Shown piece after piece: positions 15,584-24,286 of a DNA stretch of 64,000 nt (its first letter is position 1; each line of letters begins with the position of its first letter). The notes beneath the pieces were generated by a model that searched no databases, was not told where the DNA came from, and worked only from the letters and a program-made list of their open reading frames with translations. A program made the translations under genes and the position numbers. Source of the DNA: Rufibacter sp. XAAS-G3-1 (GTDB taxonomy: Bacteria; Bacteroidota; Bacteroidia; Cytophagales; Hymenobacteraceae); assembly GCF_013623775.1 (NCBI RefSeq), contig NZ_JABFAM010000013.1:1-64000 (forward strand). The letters run 5' to 3'.

Positions 15584-15620
15584 AAAAGGCCCCTCTACTG
15601 CAGTGAGTGAGGGGCCTTTT
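15584..15620. terminator. Bidirectional hairpin AAAAGGCCCCTC
   Basis: AAAAGGCCCCTC and GAGGGGCCTTTT are perfectly complementary around a 13-base loop. Flanking A and T tracts allow termination in both directions, serving the plus-strand gene ending at 15535 and the minus-strand tape-measure gene. A related hairpin lies at 27285-27314. Confidence 0.8.
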
Positions 15621-15674
15621 CCTTATAAGACTTTTTATGTTAAGTAGAAACCTTTTCTTATAAAGGTGCAATCC
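15617..15674 (-). repeat. Left inverted repeat bounding the tail module
   Basis: The stretch is the reverse-complement counterpart of 25541-25600. Shared blocks in order are TTTTCCTTATAA, TATGTTAAGTAGA and TAAAGGTGCAAT, with more variable bases between them. It lies 15 bases beyond the stop of the tape-measure gene. Confidence 0.65.
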
Positions 15675-15688
15675 TTGATAAATAAGGA

Positions 15689-18600
15689 TTACCCTCCATT
15701 GGCCCTGATGGCATCAATACTAGAACGCACCCCATTATCAATACTGGTAAGGATAGGTGGTAATGCCTGCAACGCTCTATTGGTCAGGTCAATCTTCTCA
15801 TGGGTTAGGCGCGTGTTGTATTCAATCCGCTCCAGCTGCCTCAGCTTCTGCATCCCCATATCCATGTAGTCAACATTATTTTTAGCAAGCAAATCCTTGA
15901 TGTTCACCAAAGACATCTGAACGGCCAGAGTACGCCCGTTCAGTAAGTCCGCCTGTTCGGTGGTGATGCTTTTGATTTGGCCACGTAAGGCATCCTGTTT
16001 TGAGTCCTCCGGCTGATAGTCCACTCCGGCAATCTCCTGCATCTGCTTATACCCTTCATGAGCATCTTTCAGCAGCTTTTCACGCAAGTTCTTCAGGTCG
16101 GCTATTTCGTCTTTAGTTAAACCATCTGCTGCTGCTTTGTCAAAGGCTATGTAAAACTCCTGTAATTGTTCCTCTAGCCACTTTCTCTCGAATGCCTTAG
16201 AAATAGAGCGCTTTATGATTGCCTCAAAGTTTTCACCGAACTCTTTCGCCGCAGGGTCAAGGCCCTGCTCAAACAAGGCGGTAATTTCAGAAAGCAAAGA
16301 ATCAAAGGAAGTTCCTGTGGTTTCAAACCGGATGCTGTTCAGGGTATCGCGGTACTGTTCTGCCGCATCCAATAAAGCATTGATTTGGGCAGCGGCCTCC
16401 GAGTTCCCGTCCGTGATGTTCTGGGCTAAAATATCCCGTAAGCGGGCTATGGCCAATGCGTTATTGTTGATGTCCTGTAGGGAGGCTATCAACTCATTCA
16501 AAGTAGGCACGCCGTTCTGGCCTTCATCCCTTTGGCGTATCCGTCTAAACAGGAGCTCAATGGCAGGTATCTGCTTTTTGTACTCAGTTGTGATGGAAGC
16601 CAGACCCCGCCGGTACTCCGTCAACCTCCGTGCCCCGTACAGGTCTTTGATAACCGCCAACTGAGCCTCCATGAGTTTTGTGCCGCTTTCTATTTGCCTG
16701 ATTCTTATTTCCTCGGCATTTTGGCGCTGATCCTCTGCTAAGGCTTGTTTCCGCTCGTATTCAGCGGTTTTATCGAACAGGGAGGCAATCCCTTTGATGG
16801 TGTTCATAGCGGCAACGACAATACCAATCGCAGAACCAATACCCGAGGCATAACCCCCGATGACTCCCATTAGTGATTCGGCGCCGCTATTGCCCGCAGC
16901 CTTTTCTTTTTTAAGCTCGGCTAAAGATTCAGTGATGCTGTTGATGGTGCTTTTCAAGGTGCCCACGCCTCCGATAACGTCCCCAACCGTATTTAGTAAT
17001 GAACCGAAGTTTTTGTCGATCATTGACACCGAACCAGCGAGACCCTTAAACTGGCCAGCCATGGTAGTAATCGCCTTCGGTACCTTCTCTTCAATGGTCC
17101 TGGAGGCTTGGTTTAGGAGTTTACGGATTTCCTCAATTTTTTCATTGTCTTTAAGACCTGCTTTTATCAACTTCTCCAGCTTCGCCTGGGCGAGGGCTAC
17201 CACCTTTTTGGCGTTGTCAACTGTAAGGTTATCAACACCCTTGAGTAGATCCTCGAAAATGTTGAGTTTCTCTATATTGGCCCTGTCTAGGGAATTTAAA
17301 TCGTCTTGGTAGATGCGTTTCCTTTCCTCAAGTGCGGCTAGGTCTCCATTAAGTAATAAAGCCGCTTCGTCCTTCTGAAATTGCTCAGTAAGGCCTGTTC
17401 TCTGCTGCTGATAGGTTCGTAATCCGGTCAGGAGGTGTTGGTATCTATCCTTTTCCCGTTGCTCCTCTTCTTTGGCGTTTTTAGTAAGGAAGTCTTTCCG
17501 GCTGCTTTCCCCTGTGGTCAAGTCTTCCGGTTTAATCGCGGATAGCTTGGCCAGTTCAGCGGCCGCATCCTTGGCGGTCTGCTTGGCTTTCTCAAGCTCT
17601 GCCCCGTAGCGTTTGTCAGCGTACTCTGACGACACTTCCTCCCTTGCCTGTTCATAGTCAGAAACCAGCTTCTTACTCTCTTCCAGCGCTATTTTTAATT
17701 TCTCGGTGCCATGCTTATACTCCAGGTCGGCAATGACCTTTACTTTCAAATCATCCAAAGGGGCAATATTGATTCCGCTGCCGGGGTTCTTCGTGTTGAA
17801 CCTCACCACCTCCGCCCGGATCTTCATGAACTTATCAATAACCGCCTGAATCTCTGCCTCTTCCGGAGCCATGGACTTGCGGTTGTATTCGGCGGTGATG
17901 GCGGTGATCTGCCGCAAAAGGGTAAGCCTGGCGTTGGCGGCCACATTCCCTTTCTTGGTTTTCTCCGTTACCTCATCGGTCAGGTCTGCCCCGTTCTTTA
18001 TTTCCCTGGTGATGAACTTGGTGAGCCCCAGGTTGTCTTTCTCGATTTTACGGATGCCGTCTAACTTCTTCTCCCTTTCGCCTATCACCTCAACGATGGC
18101 CTGCTGGTTGGCGGAGATGGCAGAGTCTACATCCTGCCGGGTGCCTTCCCGGGCAGAGGTATTGGCCGTTTTTCTTCTCGTCTCATCCAACTGGGCAAGT
18201 TTCTCCTGGAGCTTCAGCTCCTTCTCATCCAGTTCTACTATCTCGCTTATGATCTTCTGCCGGTTACGCTCATTCTCGGTAAGACCCTCTTCCGCTGCCC
18301 GTGCCCTTGCGGTGGCCAGGATGGAATCGGTCAGGCGCTGGTAGGCATCGCTTGCCTTGCCGGTCAGGAACTCCTCATCCTTGATGTTGCCCAGGTACCG
18401 CGGATAATCTTTCTGCAGTTGGTCAACGGCGGCCTTGCGCTTCTCCAGGGAGATGGTGGTGTCTTGGGTTATCCGGTAGAGCGTGCGTAAGGTGGTGAGC
18501 TCCGCCTGCGCGTTCTGGTTACCTGTCAGCGCAACATTGGCCAGGTGTCTCCTTGCCTCAGCCGCCTCGTCCGTCTTCTTCTTGAGGAGGTCCAGACCTG

Positions 18601-19156
18601 AGAGGTAGTTCATCAGCGGCTCTATGGCAAAGGCCAGCAAACCAGCGATACCCAGCCCCGGTAGGATATTGGCTACGGTCTTCAACCCGCTCCACATACC
18701 CCCTAAAAGTCCGGTGTTCCGTTTCACCGCGTCCCCAACCTCGTTAAAGCCAGTTTTCCCGATGTTACGGGTTCTGTTGATCTGTAATTCCGTGCGCTGA
18801 AGGGCGGCGTTGTACTTGGCGATAAGTTCAGGGTTGCCGGTGGTGGCCGCGCCGTTGGCGTAGATTTTCTGCAGGGCAATCAGCTTCTCCAACTGTCCCA
18901 TGGGCTTCTGAATAGCATTCCCGAGGTCATCATATCCGCGGGAACCTGCCCTCGCCATCTTGGCTATCTGCTCCTCCAGCACCTGGGCCTGTTTGTTGTA
19001 TTCCACCAGGCGCCACGGGTCTTTCTCCCGCTGGGCCGAAGCCCTCACGGATTCCAGCTTAATCTTAAGTTGGTCTATGCTTTTGTCAAATTGCTTGGTG
19101 TCCAGACGGGCCACCCAGTCCAGGGACATGTCATCTCCGCTTACGCTTGCAGGCAT
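15689..19156 (-). CDS. Phage tail tape-measure protein
   Basis: The protein has 1155 residues, almost entirely helical and coiled-coil, with hydrophobic stretches near residues 160-180 (NILPGLGIAGLLAFAI) and 755-780 (GGYASGIGSAIGIVVAAM). Its N-terminus (SLDWVARLDTKQFDKSIDQLKIKLE) resembles siphophage tape measures of Bacteroidota. Size, composition and its place right behind tail-assembly chaperone genes support the call. Tape measures set tail length at about 0.15 nm per residue, which would predict roughly 170 nm. A second start at 19129, preceded by GGAG, has a better ribosome-binding site. No minor tail genes follow it; the module stops here. Confidence 0.82.
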   Translation of the reverse strand: MPASVSGDDMSLDWVARLDTKQFDKSIDQLKIKLESVRASAQREKDPWRLVEYNKQAQVLEEQIAKMARAGSRGYDDLGNAIQKPMGQLEKLIALQKIYANGAATTGNPELIAKYNAALQRTELQINRTRNIGKTGFNEVGDAVKRNTGLLGGMWSGLKTVANILPGLGIAGLLAFAIEPLMNYLSGLDLLKKKTDEAAEARRHLANVALTGNQNAQAELTTLRTLYRITQDTTISLEKRKAAVDQLQKDYPRYLGNIKDEEFLTGKASDAYQRLTDSILATARARAAEEGLTENERNRQKIISEIVELDEKELKLQEKLAQLDETRRKTANTSAREGTRQDVDSAISANQQAIVEVIGEREKKLDGIRKIEKDNLGLTKFITREIKNGADLTDEVTEKTKKGNVAANARLTLLRQITAITAEYNRKSMAPEEAEIQAVIDKFMKIRAEVVRFNTKNPGSGINIAPLDDLKVKVIADLEYKHGTEKLKIALEESKKLVSDYEQAREEVSSEYADKRYGAELEKAKQTAKDAAAELAKLSAIKPEDLTTGESSRKDFLTKNAKEEEQREKDRYQHLLTGLRTYQQQRTGLTEQFQKDEAALLLNGDLAALEERKRIYQDDLNSLDRANIEKLNIFEDLLKGVDNLTVDNAKKVVALAQAKLEKLIKAGLKDNEKIEEIRKLLNQASRTIEEKVPKAITTMAGQFKGLAGSVSMIDKNFGSLLNTVGDVIGGVGTLKSTINSITESLAELKKEKAAGNSGAESLMGVIGGYASGIGSAIGIVVAAMNTIKGIASLFDKTAEYERKQALAEDQRQNAEEIRIRQIESGTKLMEAQLAVIKDLYGARRLTEYRRGLASITTEYKKQIPAIELLFRRIRQRDEGQNGVPTLNELIASLQDINNNALAIARLRDILAQNITDGNSEAAAQINALLDAAEQYRDTLNSIRFETTGTSFDSLLSEITALFEQGLDPAAKEFGENFEAIIKRSISKAFERKWLEEQLQEFYIAFDKAAADGLTKDEIADLKNLREKLLKDAHEGYKQMQEIAGVDYQPEDSKQDALRGQIKSITTEQADLLNGRTLAVQMSLVNIKDLLAKNNVDYMDMGMQKLRQLERIEYNTRLTHEKIDLTNRALQALPPILTSIDNGVRSSIDAIRANGG

Positions 19157-19159
19157 GGC

Positions 19160-19483
19160 TTATAGGTTTAAAAGTTGTTGGAATTCCTCCAGGGAAGTAG
19201 GGCGTATGATGTTATCCGGACCACTACCCTCTTTCTTTATATCTTCATTGTCATCTTGGCTACTTTCCGGAATGATGTTCATGAACATGACCAGGTTAAT
19301 CCAGGTCATCTCCCAAAGCACATATTTTGGAGTCCACCGGTAGTACCTCGATGCACCGCCGATTAATGACCACGGGCTATTCTCTCCCCGGTTCCGTTTT
19401 CTGGGTTCACCTTTGGAAGTGCGTTTTGGCTCTTCGTCAAGACTATACAGGTAGAAAAATCCGATAGGTGCACCTGGTAGCAC
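19160..19483 (-). CDS. Tail-assembly chaperone frameshift extension (gpT-like)
   Basis: This open frame overlaps the end of the preceding gene by about 120 bases, sits in its -1 frame, and ends three bases before the tape-measure start. Its C-terminal part (SRYYRWTPKYVLWEMTWINLVMFMNIIPE) is the kind of sequence found in gpG-T type fusion chaperones. It has no proper start of its own; the only upstream candidate is GTG. Production as a -1 ribosomal frameshift product from the upstream gene fits its position exactly. A candidate slip site is the run of five T at 19459-19455 (GAT TTT TCT in the upstream frame). Confidence 0.6.
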   Translation of the reverse strand: MLPGAPIGFFYLYSLDEEPKRTSKGEPRKRNRGENSPWSLIGGASRYYRWTPKYVLWEMTWINLVMFMNIIPESSQDDNEDIKKEGSGPDNIIRPTSLEEFQQLLNL

Positions 19484-19911
19484 ACGGCGCTCAGCACGCG
19501 CAGCACCATCGGCATGTCAAACTCCCTACGGATAAGCCGGCGCAGCTCTTCCTCAGGCTCCTGCTCAGTGTCAGTCAGGGCCAGGGCGATGATTTCCACC
19601 AGTGTGAGCAGGTGGTCGTGCACCAGGGGCAGTATGGCGCCGGTCTTGTCCAGTTCGTGGCCCTGAGGGATTCCGGAAAGCACATCATCGGGTATCTTCA
19701 TGGCCTCGGCCGAGATTCTGAGCACGGTCCCTACTTTAAGGGAGCCTACCAGGTACACTTTCTCCTCCTGGTGCCTGCCCAGCAGCCGGTCAATCTTCTG
19801 GCGCAGGTTCTTGGGCGGCGTGGCGAAGGAGACCTTGATGGCCGGCCGGTGGGTCAGCGCGTCAATGGCATCCTCCGTAATCTCGGTGCGGGTTCTTACA
19901 TTCTTAATCAT
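19363..19911 (-). CDS. Tail-assembly chaperone (gpG-like)
   Basis: The 182-residue protein begins IKNVRTRTEITEDAIDAL and contains a helical core (LPLVHDHLLTLVEIIALALTD, then RRLIRREFDMPMVLRVLSAV). Size, helical character and position immediately upstream of a tape-measure gene identify it as the short chaperone, equivalent to lambda gpG. Part of the ribosomes are expected to slip to the -1 frame near 19458 to make the long form. It is 30 bases downstream of the tail-completion-like gene. Confidence 0.65.
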   Translation of the reverse strand: MIKNVRTRTEITEDAIDALTHRPAIKVSFATPPKNLRQKIDRLLGRHQEEKVYLVGSLKVGTVLRISAEAMKIPDDVLSGIPQGHELDKTGAILPLVHDHLLTLVEIIALALTDTEQEPEEELRRLIRREFDMPMVLRVLSAVCYQVHLSDFSTCIVLTKSQNALPKVNPENGTGERIARGH

Positions 19912-19941
19912 TTATTTGGGGTTTATGGGTGGGTAATCGTT

Positions 19942-20502
19942 TTATCTTTTCCTGAAGGCTGCCAGTGCCTCCCTCAGTTCTCTCTCAGCGATAAAGGAAG
20001 AGCCGGTCAGCACATCGTAGCCTTTCGACTCCACAGCCGCGGCGTACTCCATGCCTGCCACCACTACCAGCACCAAGCCGGTAGGGTACTTGGCAGCGGC
20101 CCTTCTGGCCACGGCAATACCTTTGGCGGTACCCTCTCCTGTCTCTGGGAAGTGTTCTCTGATTGTTTTTCCGTTGTTCTGGATTAGGAAACCCACGGAG
20201 GAAGTGAGCGCACCGGTCCGGTCTTTATAGCGCGGTGTTGCCTGTGTAATATTCCCGCTCCTGTTAGGCTTTATCTTCAAGGGGGACAGCGGAACCGCTC
20301 CAATGGTAAGGCCTGACGCCCGCGCCCTGGTCTTCATGGCCTCCCGGTATGATGGGTCTGCGTGAACCTTTTCGCGCACGTTGGTCACGAACCGATCCCC
20401 CACAAAGTGCAGGGTCTGAATCATGGTATCATACATGGCCTTCAGCTTCCGGTCAATCACCCGGTTGATGTCGCTGCGGCTAAACTGCGCTTCAAATCCC
20501 AT
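19942..20502 (-). CDS. HK97-gp10-like tail completion protein
   Basis: From the ATG at 20500-20502 the protein has 186 residues; an upstream ATG at 20580 would add 26 residues rich in Pro, Arg and Cys that look non-native. The C-terminal half (GTAKGIAVARRAAAKYPTGL, VVVAGMEYAAAVESKGYDVL and SFIAERELREALAAFRKR) matches the gp10/tail-completion family that joins head and tail. In ordinary siphophages a major tail protein gene lies between this gene and the chaperones. Here it is absent. Confidence 0.65.
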   Translation of the reverse strand: MGFEAQFSRSDINRVIDRKLKAMYDTMIQTLHFVGDRFVTNVREKVHADPSYREAMKTRARASGLTIGAVPLSPLKIKPNRSGNITQATPRYKDRTGALTSSVGFLIQNNGKTIREHFPETGEGTAKGIAVARRAAAKYPTGLVLVVVAGMEYAAAVESKGYDVLTGSSFIAERELREALAAFRKR

Positions 20503-20580
20503 ACTCACAGGCTTATTGGTTCGGGTTCTGCGGGGTTGGCAGCAGGGCCCAAAAGGATTCCCCACTGCCTCACCACTCAC

Positions 20581-20718
20581 AAGAAGTCCCTATTAAAGAT
20601 ACCGAAAATCGTTGGAAATACCATGGGTTTTAGCTATATTTATATCATATAATAGCCTGTATAATAGCTTATTATATACATTTACTAAAGAAAATAGTAT
20701 AAGTAGATAAGCCTAGCC
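20581..20718. promoter_or_regulatory. AT-rich divergent control region of the tail module
   Basis: This region separates the leftward tail genes from the rightward small-gene cluster. It contains the direct repeat TATAATAGC at 20648 and 20660 (12-bp spacing) and a palindrome ATAATAGCTTATTAT at 20661-20675. It is the only place where both transcription units can start, so a shared operator-promoter is likely. I cannot assign exact promoter elements. Confidence 0.5.
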
Positions 20719-20883
20719 ATGACACCGGAACAGCAGCAGGAAATAAACAAGATTGTTGATGCGCTTATGGGTACAACGCCTCCTAACCAGGCACCCACGG
20801 AAACGGAAAGAAAACTCACCCCTGAAGAGGCGGAGGAGCAGGCCCGGGTTGACGAAATCATGAAACACTTCCCCATCATCTAA
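20719..20883 (+). CDS. Small acidic hypothetical protein
   Basis: A 54-residue acidic, helical protein starting MTPEQQQEINKIVDALMG and ending DEIMKHFPII. No family recognised. It is the first gene of the rightward cluster and has good codon use and tight spacing (20 bases) to the next gene, which supports its reality. Confidence 0.5.
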   Translation: MTPEQQQEINKIVDALMGTTPPNQAPTETERKLTPEEAEEQARVDEIMKHFPII

Positions 20884-20903
20884 CCACCCTTAACCCCACA
20901 GAA

Positions 20904-21092
20904 ATGGCAAAATCATCATTGAAGAGCCTGTCGGCCGAACACCGGCAGAATGTCGTGAGCGAAGTCCTGGACCTGCTCCGAACCAAGTACGGCCAGCAGA
21001 TAGGCCATATTGAGATTACCCAGTCAGAGCTTGATGCCCTGGGCCATATCCCACAGGCGTCCCAGCAGGAGATTGACGCAGTAAACCTTTAA
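20904..21092 (+). CDS. Small hypothetical protein
   Basis: A 62-residue helical protein (AKSSLKSLSAEHRQNVVSEV). No family recognised. It is 18 bases upstream of the next gene in the same direction and likely cotranscribed. Confidence 0.55.
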   Translation: MAKSSLKSLSAEHRQNVVSEVLDLLRTKYGQQIGHIEITQSELDALGHIPQASQQEIDAVNL

Positions 21093-21110
21093 CCACTTAG
21101 CAAGAGACCC

Positions 21111-21815
21111 ATGGAAACCACCACCCAAAAATTCCCCATCCTGATTCACGAAGACGCGAAAGCCTACCAGAGCTTTATGCAGTCCTACCGATTGCACGTC
21201 CTTCCCACCGTGAAAGACATCAAGGCGATGTATGAGAAACTCAACCTTCAGGAGCCCTTCAGCGATGAGGTATGGCAAGACATCATACACGGGGGCCGCA
21301 AGGTGCAGGCTGCCATAGAAGCCCGGGTGAAAGCCGTCAGGGAATTCCTAGGGGTGAGCACCGGACTCGTCAAAGAAGACGTGATGAGCAAGGCCAACCC
21401 CTATGGCCCGATAGCCGACAGGATGTACCGCTTCCACAACACCTTCAATGGTAACTCGGAACAACTGCACCGGCTTCCCTTGAGCGAGGTGGTGAACGTG
21501 GCAGATGTCCCCGAAATCAGTGAGAAAGGCAAAGCCATGGTCTTGGAGATGTTCAGGGAGTACATCCAGAATGAGGAGGAACTGCGCATCAAAGAAGATG
21601 CTGAGGCCTTTATCGAGGCGTTCAACAAAATGGCGAAGACCCTCAAAGGGGCGGATGTATGGGAAAGAACCTATGGCCCCATGTTCGGGAACGGCCACAC
21701 CATGCACATGATAATCTCTGAAGACAGGGATGATGCCAAGACTCCAGTATTCAGCCTTAACCCAACTCTTTTCTCCTCTTTGAGATACATCCGAAACTCG
21801 AAGAAATATAGATAG
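21111..21815 (+). CDS. Hypothetical protein, paralogue of 22302-22991
   Basis: The 234-residue protein shares an N-terminal module with the gene at 22302: KFPILIHEDAKAYQSFM against EKILIHEDPDLFQGLM, then VKDIKAMYEKLNLQEPFSDE against VSDIAEAYSELNIGPFDNE. Both look soluble and helical. No known domain is visible. It ends before a hairpin terminator at 21822-21851. The duplication implies a function important enough to diversify, for example a structural or regulatory pair. Confidence 0.6.
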   Translation: METTTQKFPILIHEDAKAYQSFMQSYRLHVLPTVKDIKAMYEKLNLQEPFSDEVWQDIIHGGRKVQAAIEARVKAVREFLGVSTGLVKEDVMSKANPYGPIADRMYRFHNTFNGNSEQLHRLPLSEVVNVADVPEISEKGKAMVLEMFREYIQNEEELRIKEDAEAFIEAFNKMAKTLKGADVWERTYGPMFGNGHTMHMIISEDRDDAKTPVFSLNPTLFSSLRYIRNSKKYR

Positions 21816-21821
21816 CATGTA

Positions 21822-21851
21822 GGGTGCCTTTGGAAGATTGGGCACCCTTTT
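21822..21851 (+). terminator. Hairpin terminator
   Basis: GGGTGCC and GGCACCC pair around a 12-base loop and are followed by TTTT, seven bases after the stop of the gene ending at 21815. Confidence 0.65.
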
Positions 21852-21892
21852 GCAGAAACAGGTAATAAAACACTTACCTAACCTTTCCAAAA

Positions 21893-22040
21893 ATGAGCGC
21901 AGAAGATAAAAACAAGGTAGACCCCGATATTTTAGCCTTTGGCAAGAAGAGCAAAGGAGGAGCCTGCCCCCAAAGAGGGCGTAGACCCGGCCGTTGCAGC
22001 CTTCAGGGATAAAATCAGAGCCAGGCAGTTGAAGAAATAA
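21893..22040 (+). pseudogene. Small frameshifted hypothetical gene
   Basis: The ATG at 21893 opens MSAEDKNKVDPDILAFGKKSK. The following frame becomes low-quality (ACPQRGRRPGR) and stops. The +1 frame continues in character as EEPAPKEGVDPAVAAFRDKI to a TAA at 22038-22040, next to the following gene. The repeated VDPDILAF/VDPAVAAF pattern suggests one gene of about 48 residues with a one-base error near AAAGGAGGAG at 21954-21962. A sequencing error is possible. Confidence 0.45.
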
Positions 22041-22044
22041 CCGG

Positions 22045-22296
22045 ATGGAAAGCAACACTATAGAAGAGCAGGCCTTTTTGGATGCCTTGGAGGCTTTTAC
22101 TATTGAGTGGAACAAGATGAGCGTGGCATTAGCCCCCACGGGAATCTGGAAGCATCAGGAAGGCCCCCTTGTAGCAGACAGCCTTACTTTCAACGCCCTT
22201 TTCAGAGAAAGGAAAGAGAAAGACCAGCCCTCCCATCTGTCCATCAACCCAGAAGCACTTGACCTATTCAACTGGCTTAAAAACCACAAAAGATAA
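22045..22296 (+). CDS. Small hypothetical protein
   Basis: An 83-residue protein (MESNTIEEQAFLDALEAF, ending LFNWLKNHKR). No family recognised. It lies five bases from its neighbours on both sides, in the same direction, within an operon-like run. Confidence 0.55.
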   Translation: MESNTIEEQAFLDALEAFTIEWNKMSVALAPTGIWKHQEGPLVADSLTFNALFRERKEKDQPSHLSINPEALDLFNWLKNHKR

Positions 22297-22301
22297 ACAC
22301 C

Positions 22302-22991
22302 ATGAAGACCCAGACTTTACCCCAAACACCCTCTCAGGAGAAGATACTTATCCATGAAGACCCTGATCTCTTCCAAGGGCTAATGGGCAGAGGAAAACAA
22401 TTGTTCGGATTGGTCAGCGATATAGCAGAAGCCTACTCCGAACTGAACATCGGGCCCTTTGACAATGAAGCCTTCCAAGCGGCTATCCATAACCCGTCCG
22501 CCATCAGGGATAAGGTAATGGGCACCGTAGGGCAGGCGCTCGCCTTGGCTCCCTTCAAGGCTAAGAATCTGAGGCAGGAGATGACGGAAGATGCCGAGGC
22601 GCTATTGAGTGACCTTTACAAGGCGGTTACCGTGCTTAGGCAAGCCGGCCAGAGCCCCGGCAGCATTCCCCTTATCTTTCCTCTGTCTTCCATCACCATC
22701 AACGAGGAGGGTTCCCCAGAAATAAACGGGCAGAACCAGGAGAAGCTGAAAGAGCAGTACTGCAGGATTTACCTGGAGTCGCCGGAGGAAAAAGCCCTTT
22801 ACCTCAAACTGAAAGAGCTGGAGAAAGCCTACAACGGAGTGCAGGAGGAATTCAACAAGCACCGGTTCATAGGTCAGCTGGGTGTACACCCTACCATTGA
22901 CACCCTGGTATTGGATTCCCAGAACATGGCTACCCTGAAGCCCGAGGCCACCAAAATGCTGGTGCAGAGATACCAGGCAAACAGATATTAG
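22302..22991 (+). CDS. Hypothetical protein, paralogue of 21111-21815
   Basis: The 229-residue protein has the same ILIHED N-terminal module as the 21111 gene, then diverges to a coiled-coil-like C-terminus (LYLKLKELEKAYNGVQEEF). No domain recognised. Spacing to the next gene is four bases. Confidence 0.6.
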   Translation: MKTQTLPQTPSQEKILIHEDPDLFQGLMGRGKQLFGLVSDIAEAYSELNIGPFDNEAFQAAIHNPSAIRDKVMGTVGQALALAPFKAKNLRQEMTEDAEALLSDLYKAVTVLRQAGQSPGSIPLIFPLSSITINEEGSPEINGQNQEKLKEQYCRIYLESPEEKALYLKLKELEKAYNGVQEEFNKHRFIGQLGVHPTIDTLVLDSQNMATLKPEATKMLVQRYQANRY

Positions 22992-22995
22992 CCGG

Positions 22996-23451
22996 ATGGA
23001 GAGCAGCTTCAACTACTCTATGGTAAAGAAGAGTTTCGCCATTCTGAAAGACCAGGCCGCTTACCTGAGAAGGAAGGGCAACAAAGCCTCTAACTGGGTA
23101 AGGGAAGCGATTGACGAAAAGGTGCTCAGGGAAATGGGGGCCCAGACCCTTGGCGGACTGGGCCTAAATCCTTTCATCACCAATACTGCAGAAGGGCCTA
23201 TGGATTCCATACAGGTCTTTCTGGTGGAACAGGCAACCGACACCCACTCCCTTATTCTGGTGAAGGGCGGCGGCCGGGACACCTGCGGGGAGATACCCAG
23301 CCAGCAGGTAAAGCCTTACCTAAGGTATATACGGAAGCAGCGTTTCAACAAACCGATAGAAGAGCGCCATATCACCAGAGAGGAATTTGAGCAGAAAAGG
23401 GAAAGCGTACTTTTTGAAAACAACAAAAATCAGCAAAAACCATGGGACTGA
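22996..23451 (+). CDS. Hypothetical protein
   Basis: A 151-residue protein that begins ESSFNYSMVKKSFAILKDQA. A central mixed segment contains DSIQVFLVEQATDTHSLILVKGGG in two parts, and the C-terminus is basic. No family recognised. It overlaps the next gene by ten bases, so the two are coupled. Confidence 0.55.
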   Translation: MESSFNYSMVKKSFAILKDQAAYLRRKGNKASNWVREAIDEKVLREMGAQTLGGLGLNPFITNTAEGPMDSIQVFLVEQATDTHSLILVKGGGRDTCGEIPSQQVKPYLRYIRKQRFNKPIEERHITREEFEQKRESVLFENNKNQQKPWD

Positions 23452-23750
23452 AAAAAGGCCAGACGAACAACCCAAATGGAAGGAAACCTGGGGTACCCAA
23501 TAAACTGACAGGCAGCATGCGCGAGCGGGTGAACGGCTTCCTGGATGAGAACTTTGACACGGTGACGGAAGCCTTCACGCAGCTGAGCCCCTCCGACAAA
23601 CTGCACTTCTACACAAAGCTGCTGGCGTTCGGGCTCCCTACCCTAAAGGCGGTGGAGCACTCCGGCGAAATCAAGAATAAACTGGAGGCTCTCTCAGATG
23701 AGCAGCTGAACGAACTGGTGCACCAGGTATTAAGTGCCGTTGACAAATAA
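23442..23750 (+). CDS. DUF5681-like phage protein
   Basis: The 102-residue protein opens with LKKGQTNNPNGRKPGVPNK, the N-terminal signature (KGQSGNPxGRxxGxxNK type) of DUF5681 proteins, which are common near packaging or head genes in Bacteroidota phages. A helical segment follows (ERVNGFLDENFDTVTEAF). The molecular role is not established; a small-terminase-like DNA-binding role is sometimes proposed. It is the only gene of the rightward cluster with a recognisable phage signature. Confidence 0.6.
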   Translation: MGLKKGQTNNPNGRKPGVPNKLTGSMRERVNGFLDENFDTVTEAFTQLSPSDKLHFYTKLLAFGLPTLKAVEHSGEIKNKLEALSDEQLNELVHQVLSAVDK

Positions 23751-23759
23751 CCTGTGTAT

Positions 23760-23975
23760 ATGGGGGCTGAATGTCAACACAAGTTTGTCTTCAAGTATGT
23801 CGAAAAGACAAGCAGAGGTAATGGGTACTACGGGAGGCTATACCAGAAAACTGACTATTTCTTTTGTGAGAAATGTCTTGAGGAAAGGGAAAAGATAGAG
23901 AAGGTGCAAGCAAACATAAACTACCCTGAGGAAATACCCGCCTGGGCAGCAACAGGGGTTAAGCGGCTAGATTAA
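23760..23975 (+). CDS. Small Cys-rich hypothetical protein
   Basis: About 71 residues from the ATG at 23760 (a GTG at 23754 is possible). It has CQHKFVFKY near the N-terminus and FFCEKCLEEREK later, so a CxH...CxxC zinc-binding site is likely. No family recognised. Confidence 0.5.
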   Translation: MGAECQHKFVFKYVEKTSRGNGYYGRLYQKTDYFFCEKCLEEREKIEKVQANINYPEEIPAWAATGVKRLD

Positions 23976-23986
23976 TCAATCACCTT

Positions 23987-24286
23987 ATGAAAAGACAGGA
24001 GAAGATAGAAGCGCTCAGGAAGATACTTGACGGGGTTCCGGTGGAAGAGGCATTCCCTGTTGTGGAAGTGGTCCTTTATGAGAGCTTTGAGAAGGAAGGA
24101 ATAACGGTGGCGCTTGTAGAGCCCCGGGACGGGTATAAGCAATCCGTCATTGTAACCCCTAACCAATTGGCGGCTTCTGTGGTGGATGACATACGGAAGT
24201 GGAACCCGCTGAAACGGGTAAAGGCAATCTACATCTCCAGAGCGGAGCTAGACGCATACGATGCTTGGTTTGAAAAGGAATTCTAA
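23987..24286 (+). CDS. Hypothetical protein
   Basis: A 99-residue protein (KRQEKIEALRKILDGVPVEEAF, split here as a helix then a strand-rich segment VVEVVLYESF). It overlaps the next gene by one base (TAATG). The N-terminal RKILDGVPVEEA echoes RKILAEVLTGAL and REILADVLAGNI in the two paralogues downstream, so a distant relationship is possible. Confidence 0.55.
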   Translation: MKRQEKIEALRKILDGVPVEEAFPVVEVVLYESFEKEGITVALVEPRDGYKQSVIVTPNQLAASVVDDIRKWNPLKRVKAIYISRAELDAYDAWFEKEF

